A stretch of DNA of 44,979 nt, taken from positions 1 to 44,979 of the forward strand of contig CALRKY020000025.1 of NCBI GenBank assembly GCA_943368345.1, written 5' to 3'. The position numbers and the translations under genes were made by a program. Positions 17,094 to 23,554 of the stretch are shown piece after piece. Below the pieces are notes generated by a model, which was not told where the DNA came from, did no database searches, and was given only the letters and a program-made list of their open reading frames with translations. The stretch is from JADCGM01 sp943368345. Lineage in GTDB: Bacteria > Pseudomonadota > Alphaproteobacteria > Sphingomonadales > Sphingomonadaceae. Numbering within the stretch: the first letter of the stretch is position 1; the number at the start of each line of letters is the position of its first letter.

Positions 17094-17972
17094 CTACCGC
17101 AGATCCTCGACCGAAACCCAGCCTGTGGTTCCAAAGCTGTCTTTGGCTTCAATGAACAGCCCATCACGCCGCCCGGTGGGCGTCAAAGTCGTGCCGGACC
17201 GCAGGGCACGCGTGGCCTTGCCCTTTGCCGGTTGCGCATAAAGCTGGGTGTCAACCGCGACCGTTGCCACGGCTGCAGCAGGTGCCGGAGCGGCTGCCAC
17301 CACTGCGACCGGTTTTGGGGCCGCAGCAAGCGCCGCCGATTGGGCGACGACAGCGTTATAGGCTTTGACGAAGGCGCCGGTCAGCATTTGCCCATCCTTC
17401 GACCCGGCATATTGCGCCGCACCGCCAGCCGCTGCCGACGCCCATCCCCAGCCGCCAGGTCCACCCATCGTGATGGACGAGGATACAGCATCGCCCGTGC
17501 CGGAGGCGACCGACATGCCATTGGCTGGCGACAGAACACGCAGGCCGGCCGATATAGTCTTCTTCTTGCCGCCAAGCCCGCCGAGCATGCCCATGGCGCG
17601 GATGGCACCGCCACCCATCCCGCCAAGGGCCCCCGACCGCACCAGCCCCTCGGCCGCCAGGCCCTTTGCAGTGTTCACAGTCTGGTCAATTTCTTCCTTC
17701 GCCCCGGCGACCGCCGTCATCAGAAAGGTCGCAGGGAGACCACTGGCCGCGGAATGTGGTTGGAAGCAGCCGCTTTCGGCGATGATCGCAGTGATCAGAT
17801 CGCGCGGGCTGCCAAGCCCGAATTGCGTCCAGCCCTGGCTGTCGCCGTCGGTTAGGGCAATAGTACCGTAACTGGCCGCGCATTTGGTGACCTGAAGCGG
17901 TGGAGTCGCGTCCTTGGCCATTGCCCCCGTCGCCATCGCGGCGACCCCCACCATCAGCAAATGCTTTGTCAT
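17094..17972 (-). CDS. Exported CsgG/HfaB-like protein with C-terminal SH3 domain
   Basis: A 292-residue secreted protein with signal peptide (MTKHLLMVGVAAMATGAMAK). The central part resembles CsgG/HfaB-type proteins: DLITAIIAESGCFQPH near residues 55-70 and a strand-plus-glycine-rich block ISAGLRVLSPANGMSVASG, followed by a final helix KDGQMLTGAFVKAYNAVV. An Ala/Pro-rich linker (about residues 215-235) leads to a bacterial SH3-type domain (LYAQPAKGKATRALRSG to FGTTGWVSVEDL), suggesting binding to peptidoglycan or another envelope component. Unlike CsgG it has no lipobox Cys at the signal cleavage site. ATG 17972 has a run of G upstream; the in-frame extension to 18275 is not convincing. It lies downstream of another exported protein gene on the same strand. 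The function is unknown; the CsgG relation is by pattern only. Confidence 0.65.
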   Translation of the reverse strand: MTKHLLMVGVAAMATGAMAKDATPPLQVTKCAASYGTIALTDGDSQGWTQFGLGSPRDLITAIIAESGCFQPHSAASGLPATFLMTAVAGAKEEIDQTVNTAKGLAAEGLVRSGALGGMGGGAIRAMGMLGGLGGKKKTISAGLRVLSPANGMSVASGTGDAVSSSITMGGPGGWGWASAAAGGAAQYAGSKDGQMLTGAFVKAYNAVVAQSAALAAAPKPVAVVAAAPAPAAAVATVAVDTQLYAQPAKGKATRALRSGTTLTPTGRRDGLFIEAKDSFGTTGWVSVEDLR

Positions 17973-18013
17973 ATCCCCCCCCAGGATTTCTTGCATGAAC
18001 CGCGATACCACCA

Positions 18014-18029
18014 AATCACTGCTGTGATT
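18014..18029. other. Small inverted repeat upstream of the CsgG-like gene
   Basis: AATCAC at 18014-18019 and GTGATT at 18024-18029 are exact inverted copies with a 4-base spacer, 42 bases before the ATG at 17972. It could be a regulator site or a short hairpin in the leader. Confidence 0.3.
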
Positions 18030-18064
18030 GCAAGTCCGTGAAGCCTGGCAAATTGTCCAACCGC

Positions 18065-18682
18065 TCAACGAGGGGTACCAGCCGCGTTCGGATTCAGCGG
18101 TGATTTGAGCAACGCCAGCGCGTCGGGGCGACCGAGAAAATCGCGGAGACTGTTGCTCAACGCGTCGTGCGCCAGAATTCGGACGCCTCCGGCGGTCTTT
18201 CTCGTCAAAATGGCCTCCCCGTCGGTGGCCCTTCGGAAAACAACCCGCCGGGAGTGGATTGAATAGACTTGCCATTCGACCTGGAACGCCAGACGCCCCT
18301 TTGCACCGGATTCCGCCGTCACCCGGCTTCCCAGAAAAATCGGAGCACCGCGCGACGGAACGCAGATGTCGCCGTCCGCCACGGTCACGCGTCCACCGAT
18401 GAGATAGTCTGCGGGCTCAACCATCCCGGCAAACAATCCGGCGGGATCATCTGTCGTCCGCAAGCCCGCGCTCTCGACGGTCTTCAGCAACACCAGCGGC
18501 GCGCTGGCGAAATCGGCTTCGGTCAAATCGCGCCGCCACCGGATGTCGCCATTCGGTGCACATAGCAGCCCAGCGGATCGCGGCCCGACACGCACTTTGG
18601 GATCGAGCGCCACGTCGATCCGCCCAACCCCTACGGTCGGTGGAACAGCGGCAGCGAGTCCAAGGAGCAGTCCAAGCATCAC
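18065..18682 (-). CDS. Exported protein of unknown function
   Basis: A 205-residue protein that I do not recognise with confidence. The N-terminus (MMLGLLLGLAAAVPPTVG) is a short signal peptide. The body has SAGLLCAPNGDIRWRRDL, a helix with LLKTVESAGLRTTDD, and YLIGGRVTVADGDIC, then strands VEWQVYSIHSRRVVFRRATDG. This layout loosely resembles YajG or ABC-auxiliary outer-membrane lipoproteins, but no lipobox Cys is present. Start is GTG 18682 or ATG 18679, neither with a clear ribosome-binding site. It sits between gatB (41 bases upstream) and the CsgG-like gene (92 bases downstream) on the same strand, so the two exported proteins may act together. Confidence 0.6.
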   Translation of the reverse strand: MMLGLLLGLAAAVPPTVGVGRIDVALDPKVRVGPRSAGLLCAPNGDIRWRRDLTEADFASAPLVLLKTVESAGLRTTDDPAGLFAGMVEPADYLIGGRVTVADGDICVPSRGAPIFLGSRVTAESGAKGRLAFQVEWQVYSIHSRRVVFRRATDGEAILTRKTAGGVRILAHDALSNSLRDFLGRPDALALLKSPLNPNAAGTPR

Positions 18683-18723
18683 CAGAAACTGGCGCGGTAA
18701 ACCCGCAGTTGCAACCCGGTCAA

Positions 18724-20193
18724 TCAGCCGGCGAGCGCGACCTTCAGCAGATCGTTGATGACCGCAGGATTCGCTTTGCCGCCGGTCGCCTTCATCGTCT
18801 GGCCGACGAAGAAACCGAACAATTTGTCCTTGCCGCCCCGATACTCCGCAACCTTGTCCGGATTCGCCGCCATCACCTCGGCAATCGCCTTGTCAAGCGC
18901 ACCGGTGTCGCTGACCTGCTTCAGGCCGAGCGTGTCCACTGCATCACCAGGCGTGTCGCCGCTGTCCAGCACATGGTCGAACACCTGTTTCGCGGCGGAG
19001 TTGGAGATTGTCCCGTCAGCGATCATCGCGAGGATGGCGGCACTGATCTCCGGCGCATTTGCCGGGGCACCAATCTCCAGCCCGCGCGCCTTCAACGCGC
19101 CGAACACTGTGCTGGTCGCCCAGTTGGAGGCGGCTCTTGCCTCGGCCCCGCTCTCGAGCAACCGGTCGAACCAGTGGGCATATTCAACTTCGGCAGTCAG
19201 GACGGCGGCATTATAGGCGGTGACGCCCGATGCCACGTAGCGCGCGCGCTTGGCATCGGGCAGTTCGGGCAGGCTCGCGGCGCAGGCCGTAATGAACGCA
19301 TCGTCGAGGACCAATGGCAGCAGATCCGGGTCGGGAAAGTAGCGATAGTCATGCGCTTCCTCCTTCGACCGCATTGACCGTGTCACGCCCTTGTCCGGGT
19401 CGAACAGCCGGGTTTCCTGCTTGATGATGCCACCAGCCTCGATCACCTCGACCTGGCGCTTCGCTTCAAACTCGATGGCCTGCATGACGAAGCGCACTGA
19501 ATTGACATTCTTGATCTCGCAGCGTGTGCCGAGTTCAGCGCCGGGCTTGCGCACCGACACATTGACATCGGCCCGCATCGACCCCTCGTCCATATTGCCG
19601 TCGCACGAGCCAACATAACGCAGAATAGATCTGAGCTTCCGGACATAAGCTCCTGCCTCTTCAGGTGAACGCATGTCGGGTTTGGAGACGATCTCCATCA
19701 GCGCCACGCCCGACCGGTTGAGGTCGACATAGCTCCGCGTCGGGTGCTGATCATGGATCGACTTGCCCGCGTCCTGCTCAAGATGGATGCGCTCGACCCC
19801 CACGATCCGCGTTGATCCATCCTCCAGATCGAGAACAATCTCGCCCTCCCCCACCACCGGATATTTGAACTGGCTGATCTGATATCCCTGCGGCAGATCG
19901 GCATAGAAATAATTCTTGCGGTCAAAGCGTGACCAGCGATTGATTTGGGCTCCAAGCGCCATGCCGGTACGCACCGCCTGCCGGACGCACTCGCCGTTGA
20001 TCACCGGCAACATCCCCGGCATCGCGGCATCCACTAGGCTGACCTGCGAATTGGGTTCGGCACCAAATGTCGTCGACGCGCCCGAGAACAGCTTGGAATG
20101 GGAGGTGACCTGCGCATGAACCTCAAGGCCGAGCACAACCTCCCAATCGCCCGTTTCGCCGGGAATGCGGTAAGTGGAGGCTGCGTCAGTCAT
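18724..20193 (-). CDS. gatB: Asp-tRNA(Asn)/Glu-tRNA(Gln) amidotransferase subunit B
   Basis: Binds mischarged Glu-tRNA(Gln) or Asp-tRNA(Asn) and activates the acyl group in the GatCAB complex. At 489 residues it is full length. The N-terminal catalytic part begins WEVVLGLEVHAQVTSHSKLFS, followed by INGECVRQAVRTGMALG, DLPQGYQISQF and VDLNRSGVALMEIVSKPD, all typical. The C-terminal helical YqeY-like tail domain ends with VGQTMKATGGKANPAVINDLL. The start at 20193 overlaps the end of the upstream PIN-domain toxin gene by 8 bases, so translation of gatB may be coupled to it. gatA lies 740 bases upstream, separated by the toxin-antitoxin pair. Confidence 0.97.
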   Translation of the reverse strand: MTDAASTYRIPGETGDWEVVLGLEVHAQVTSHSKLFSGASTTFGAEPNSQVSLVDAAMPGMLPVINGECVRQAVRTGMALGAQINRWSRFDRKNYFYADLPQGYQISQFKYPVVGEGEIVLDLEDGSTRIVGVERIHLEQDAGKSIHDQHPTRSYVDLNRSGVALMEIVSKPDMRSPEEAGAYVRKLRSILRYVGSCDGNMDEGSMRADVNVSVRKPGAELGTRCEIKNVNSVRFVMQAIEFEAKRQVEVIEAGGIIKQETRLFDPDKGVTRSMRSKEEAHDYRYFPDPDLLPLVLDDAFITACAASLPELPDAKRARYVASGVTAYNAAVLTAEVEYAHWFDRLLESGAEARAASNWATSTVFGALKARGLEIGAPANAPEISAAILAMIADGTISNSAAKQVFDHVLDSGDTPGDAVDTLGLKQVSDTGALDKAIAEVMAANPDKVAEYRGGKDKLFGFFVGQTMKATGGKANPAVINDLLKVALAG

Positions 20194-20596
20194 CGAATGT
20201 CCTCGGGTCGATCAAGTGAAGGTCGGGAAAGTAGCTTTCAAACCGCTTCGCATCCCGGGTCAGAATCGGAACGCCCAGCACATCAGCATGAGCACCGATG
20301 AGAAAATCTGGCAAAATTGTTTCGCGGGGTCCGCCACGCCGACGATATTCCTGAAACGCGCAGCCTGCTCTGAATGCAATTTCCCTATCCAGCGGCGCTA
20401 GCGTCAGGCCCAGAAGCGACAGGTTGCGATCAGCATTCGTAGCCGACGCAAACCGCGAAGCAACTTCAGCAAAAATCACCAGGTTGATCACAGGCGGCGA
20501 ATCGACCCCGTGGCATGCAAGCGCCTTCGCTGACGATTTTCCGTGCGCCAGGTCAGGTAACAGCAGGTCAATCACTATATTGCTATCAACAATCAT
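20186..20596 (-). CDS. vapC: PIN-domain ribonuclease toxin (VapC family)
   Basis: A 136-residue PIN-domain protein, predicted Mg2+-dependent ribonuclease toxin of a type II toxin-antitoxin module; characterised VapC proteins cleave specific tRNAs or rRNA. Acidic active-site positions appear as Asp4 (MIVDSNIVIDLL), a Glu in LVIFAEVA, and two Asp in LPDFLIGAHADVLGVPILTRDAKRF. ATG 20596 overlaps the antitoxin stop as ATGA, which decides the start. Its last codons overlap the gatB start by 8 bases. It is apparently intact. Position inside the gatCAB operon is unusual. Confidence 0.88.
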   Translation of the reverse strand: MIVDSNIVIDLLLPDLAHGKSSAKALACHGVDSPPVINLVIFAEVASRFASATNADRNLSLLGLTLAPLDREIAFRAGCAFQEYRRRGGPRETILPDFLIGAHADVLGVPILTRDAKRFESYFPDLHLIDPRTFDD

Positions 20597-20877
20597 ACTT
20601 CCGCCGGCGGACCCCGCATCAGAAGAAACCACTCGTCATTGTCGATACCCGGCATCTGGTCCTGAGTTCGAAACATCGCTTGCGCCTCGGCAATGCGATT
20701 CATCATCTCGGCAATTTTTGCCTCCCGTGTCTTCTCGATACAGGGAAGCGGACGGACGACGGCCTCGCCACGATCATTCATTTCGACCAGCACCGGTTTC
20801 CCTGGCACCAATCCTGTGGCCCGGCGCACATCGCGGGGGATCGTCACCTGGCCTTTGCTGGTCATGTTGGTCTGCAT
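20593..20877 (-). CDS. vapB: AbrB/MazE-type antitoxin (VapB family)
   Basis: A 94-residue antitoxin with an N-terminal swapped-hairpin AbrB DNA-binding domain (TSKGQVTIPRDVRRATGLVPGKP, split here as TSKGQVTIPRDV and RRATGLVPGKPV) and a C-terminal acidic part (DQMPGIDNDEWFLLMRG) likely to bind and neutralise the PIN toxin. ATG 20877 is preceded by GGAG; a longer in-frame start at 20913 would run through the palindromic operator candidate. The ATGA overlap with vapC indicates coupled synthesis. Autoregulation through the inverted repeat at 20889-20911 is likely. Confidence 0.87.
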   Translation of the reverse strand: MQTNMTSKGQVTIPRDVRRATGLVPGKPVLVEMNDRGEAVVRPLPCIEKTREAKIAEMMNRIAEAQAMFRTQDQMPGIDNDEWFLLMRGPPAEV

Positions 20878-20888
20878 CGCCTGACTCC

Positions 20889-20911
20889 GTATTACTAAAC
20901 TAGAGTAATAC
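20889..20911. promoter_or_regulatory. Operator candidate for the vapBC pair
   Basis: Perfect 8-bp inverted arms GTATTACT (20889-20896) and AGTAATAC (20904-20911) with a 7-base spacer, ending 12 bases before the vapB start. AbrB-type antitoxins usually repress their own operon by binding such a palindrome. It also lies directly after gatA, so it could influence read-through from gatA to gatB. Confidence 0.6.
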
Positions 20912-20932
20912 ATTTATGACAGATCGACAAGA

Positions 20933-22405
20933 CTACCACCATTTGTCCGGCCGTGCGGTAAAGCCAGCGGCGCGTTCCAGGGCATAGCTGGCATTCAACA
21001 CACCGCATTCGTCGAGCGGCTTGCCGATGATCTGCAAGCCCAGCGGCAATCCACCTGCATCCACCCCAGCCGGGATCGACATGGCCGGTAGCCCCGCGAG
21101 CGAACTCGGCACCGTGAACACGTCATTCAAATACATGGCAATCGGGTCCGCCGATTTGGCGCCGAACGCGAAGGCCGCACTTGGGGCCGTCGGGGTCAGC
21201 AGCACATCGCAGTGTTCCCACGCCCGCTCGAAATCGCGGGCGATCAGCGTCCGGACCTTCTGGGCTTTGAGATAATAGGCATCATAATAGCCCGCCGACA
21301 GCACATAGGTGCCGATCAGGATGCGCTTCTTGACCTCCGCCCCAAAGCCAGCGGCGCGGGTTGAGGCATACATGTCGTCAAGATTGCCGCCCTCAGGCAG
21401 GACGCGCGCCCCGTACCGCACCCCGTCATAACGGGCGAGATTGGAGGACGCCTCGGCTGGTGCGACGATATAATAGGTCGGCAGGGCATATTTGGTGTGC
21501 GGCAGGGACACGTCAACAATCAACGCTCCGGCATCCTTTGCCCAGGCAATGCCCTGTGCCCACAAGGCTTCAATCTCTGGTGGCATGCCGTCCAGCCGAT
21601 ATTCCTTCGGGATGCCGATGCGCAGGCCCCGGATATCGCCGGTCAGCGCTGCTTCGAAATCTGGTACCGGCACATCAAGCGAGGTCGAATCCTTCGGGTC
21701 GAACCCGCACATGGATTGCAGCAGGATGGCGCAATCCCGTACGTCGCGCGCCATTGGCCCCGCCTGATCGAGCGAGGAGGCAAACGCCACAATCCCCCAG
21801 CGCGAACAGCGGCCATAGGTTGGCTTGATCCCGGCGATGCCGACGAACGCGGCAGGCTGGCGGATCGAGCCACCGGTATCGGTGCCGGTCGCGCCTGCGC
21901 ACAGCCTTGCCGCCACTGCCGCCGCCGATCCACCCGAACTGCCACCCGGAACCAAGGCCGCATTGCCGTCACCGCGCCACGGCGACAGCACATTGCCGAA
22001 TGCCGAGGTTTCGTTCGACGAGCCCATCGCGAACTGGTCCATGTTGAGCTTACCGAGCATACCCGCGCCGTCCGCGAACAGCTTGGCCGTCACCGTCGAT
22101 TCATATTGCGGGACAAAGCCCTTCAGAATGGCCGATGCTGCGGTGGTCTCCACCCCTTCGGTTGCGAACAAGTCCTTGATGCCAAGGGGTATCCCCGACA
22201 GCGGCTTTGCGTTGCCCGTCGCCAGTGCCGCATCCGCCGCATCCGCCGCCGTCAGCGCCAGCTCCGGCGTCTCCACCAGAAACGCATTCAACCCCCGCGC
22301 CGCCGCCACCGCATCATTGTGCGCCACAGCCAGCTCCCGCGCCGAGAAGGATTTGGCGCGCAGCCCATCCCGCATCGAAGCCAGGGAAAGATCGATGAGA
22401 CTCAT
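20933..22405 (-). CDS. gatA: Asp-tRNA(Asn)/Glu-tRNA(Gln) amidotransferase subunit A
   Basis: Amidase subunit that releases ammonia from glutamine for tRNA-dependent amidation. It is 490 residues long. The amidase-signature catalytic Lys is in GIPLGIKDLF. The Ser-cisSer-nucleophile Ser triad is in GGSSGGSAAAVAA and TDTGGSIRQPAAF. ATG 22405 starts the family-typical MSLIDLSLASMRDGL. An in-frame upstream extension to 22465 translates the palindromic repeat and is rejected. Its ribosome-binding sequence (GGGGAG, 6 bases before ATG) belongs to the repeat element. It is followed by vapBC and then gatB. Confidence 0.97.
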   Translation of the reverse strand: MSLIDLSLASMRDGLRAKSFSARELAVAHNDAVAAARGLNAFLVETPELALTAADAADAALATGNAKPLSGIPLGIKDLFATEGVETTAASAILKGFVPQYESTVTAKLFADGAGMLGKLNMDQFAMGSSNETSAFGNVLSPWRGDGNAALVPGGSSGGSAAAVAARLCAGATGTDTGGSIRQPAAFVGIAGIKPTYGRCSRWGIVAFASSLDQAGPMARDVRDCAILLQSMCGFDPKDSTSLDVPVPDFEAALTGDIRGLRIGIPKEYRLDGMPPEIEALWAQGIAWAKDAGALIVDVSLPHTKYALPTYYIVAPAEASSNLARYDGVRYGARVLPEGGNLDDMYASTRAAGFGAEVKKRILIGTYVLSAGYYDAYYLKAQKVRTLIARDFERAWEHCDVLLTPTAPSAAFAFGAKSADPIAMYLNDVFTVPSSLAGLPAMSIPAGVDAGGLPLGLQIIGKPLDECGVLNASYALERAAGFTARPDKWW

Positions 22406-22406
22406 T

Positions 22407-22524
22407 CCCCTCTCCCCTTGAGGGAGAGGGGTGGCGCGAAGCGCCGGGGAGAGGGGGTGTGGCAAACCCTGCCCCCTCTCCCGCCATCGCTTCGCTCGGC
22501 ACCCTCCCCCTCAAGGGGGGAGGG
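22407..22524. repeat. Palindromic repeat element between gatC and gatA
   Basis: An element of about 118 bases made of pyrimidine/purine-rich hairpins. Arms 22407-22416 and 22422-22431 (CCCCTCTCCC and its complement) are perfect over 10 bp with a 5-base loop. Next come GGCGC/GCGCC at 22433-22437 and 22441-22445. The arms 22447-22457 and 22472-22482 match over 11 bp. The arms 22502-22510 and 22516-22524 match over 9 bp. Related CCCTCTCCC...GCGAAGC...GGGAGAGGG repeats are widespread between genes in proteobacteria. The element fills nearly the whole gatC-gatA gap and supplies the gatA ribosome-binding site. Confidence 0.85.
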
Positions 22525-22538
22525 AATAACTATCACCA

Positions 22539-22826
22539 TCACTCAATCACCTTTGGCACCGCGAAAAACCCGTGCGCGGCATCGGTCGCGTTTGCCAGCA
22601 CCTTGGTCTGCACCCCGCCGTCGGTCACCGCGTCATCGCGCCAGCGCAAATTGTTCGGGATCACCGCGTTTATCGGCTCGACCCCGTCGGTATCGACCTC
22701 ACCCAATTGCTCGATCCAGCCGAGAATCCCGTTCAGCTCGCCAACCAGCGGCCCCACCTCGCCCTCGGCAAGCCGGATCCGCGCCAAATGCGCAATGCGT
22801 GTAACCGTGGCGGCATCGACCGACAT
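22539..22826 (-). CDS. gatC: Asp-tRNA(Asn)/Glu-tRNA(Gln) amidotransferase subunit C
   Basis: Small 95-residue subunit that wraps around and stabilises GatA and GatB. The N-terminal block SVDAATVTRIAHLARIRL, the helix LVGELNGILGWIEQLGEVDTDGVEP and the C-terminal DAAHGFFAVPKVIE are typical. ATG 22826 gives the standard length; an in-frame extension to 22973 overlaps the HNH gene and is rejected. The ribosome-binding site is weak (AGAAAG). It is the first gene of gatCAB, 46 bases after the HNH gene. An 11-bp palindrome, GGGTCTGACCC, lies at 22860-22870 in that gap. Confidence 0.95.
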   Translation of the reverse strand: MSVDAATVTRIAHLARIRLAEGEVGPLVGELNGILGWIEQLGEVDTDGVEPINAVIPNNLRWRDDAVTDGGVQTKVLANATDAAHGFFAVPKVIE

Positions 22827-22872
22827 GTGAACTTTCTGCAGTAGTTGGGATTCTCGAACGGGTCTGACCCTA

Positions 22873-23499
22873 TCAAATCCGATTCCCTTTAGAAAGGTTA
22901 CAGCGTTCGCAAAGGAGTTGAAGATTGCGAATCGAGTTACTCCCACCTCTCGAAAACGGAACGATGTGGTCAAAGCAAAGCTTTTCTCTGGTTTCGCATT
23001 CTACGCATCGGCCTCCGTCCCGCTGCCATACTTCACGCTGAACCGCCCTCGGAATAGCCTCTCGCCTCGGTTTGACGTCAACGGCCAAAGGTAACCCGAC
23101 GGCAGCAGGATTGGGCACAAAACTGATATGCGCATCTCTGGGAACGGCAGGGAGTGGCGATCTTGCCATGATGGCACGAACGTATTTCACGGTCGCATCC
23201 AACTCGCTCGTTGATCGGATCGTCAGCTTGAGAGCAGGCTCTCCGCGACGAAGCCCTGCAGAAGCGTATGTGCCACTATGACGTCCCGCTTCGCCCGGAT
23301 ATTCGAGCGCGAGTTCCGGAAAGGCCTGTCCAGGGCCAGGATATGGCAACCAGACGCAAGCAGCATCCTCAAGATTGGGACTATCAATTTGCAATACTGC
23401 ACCGACGTCCGGGGTTAGCGCCCATGCTTTCACTTTTACTGTGTTTCGCACCGATGGCCCAAATTCGCTATCGAAACGCTCCGCCACCCGATTTCGCAT
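22873..23499 (-). CDS. HNH endonuclease-domain protein
   Basis: A 208-residue protein. The last 55 residues form an HNH nuclease domain: VWQRDGGRCVECETREKL with a zinc Cys pair, FDHIVPFSRGGSNSIRNLQ with the catalytic His and Asn, and LCERCNLSKGNRI with the second Cys pair. The first about 150 residues (for example GEAGRHSGTYASAGLRRGEP and ALKLTIRSTSELDATVKYV) form a domain that I cannot name. The GC content is visibly lower than in flanking genes, suggesting acquisition. It could be a defence or mobile-element nuclease. It lies between the amidohydrolase gene and gatC on the same strand. Start ATG 23499 has GGGGGA about 11 bases upstream. Confidence 0.82.
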   Translation of the reverse strand: MRNRVAERFDSEFGPSVRNTVKVKAWALTPDVGAVLQIDSPNLEDAACVWLPYPGPGQAFPELALEYPGEAGRHSGTYASAGLRRGEPALKLTIRSTSELDATVKYVRAIMARSPLPAVPRDAHISFVPNPAAVGLPLAVDVKPRREAIPRAVQREVWQRDGGRCVECETREKLCFDHIVPFSRGGSNSIRNLQLLCERCNLSKGNRI

Positions 23500-23554
23500 A
23501 CGCGGAAATCCCCCTTTCGGGCGGTCAATAGTTGATAGTGTAAGAAAAAGACAC

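Noticed and set aside
17973..18275. N-terminal extension of the CsgG-like protein
   Set aside because: It has no family signal, overlaps the upstream exported-protein gene, and a signal peptide starts at 17972.
21497..22804. Plus-strand reading frame of 435 codons opposite gatA and gatC
   Set aside because: Antisense to well-supported genes; composition is Arg/Pro/His-rich without domain signals.
22827..22872. tRNA remnant suggested by a GTTCGA string upstream of gatC
   Set aside because: The flanking bases do not pair into a T-arm or acceptor stem.
23500..23554. Terminator after the amidohydrolase gene
   Set aside because: A 5-bp stem has its T-run inside the loop rather than after the stem.
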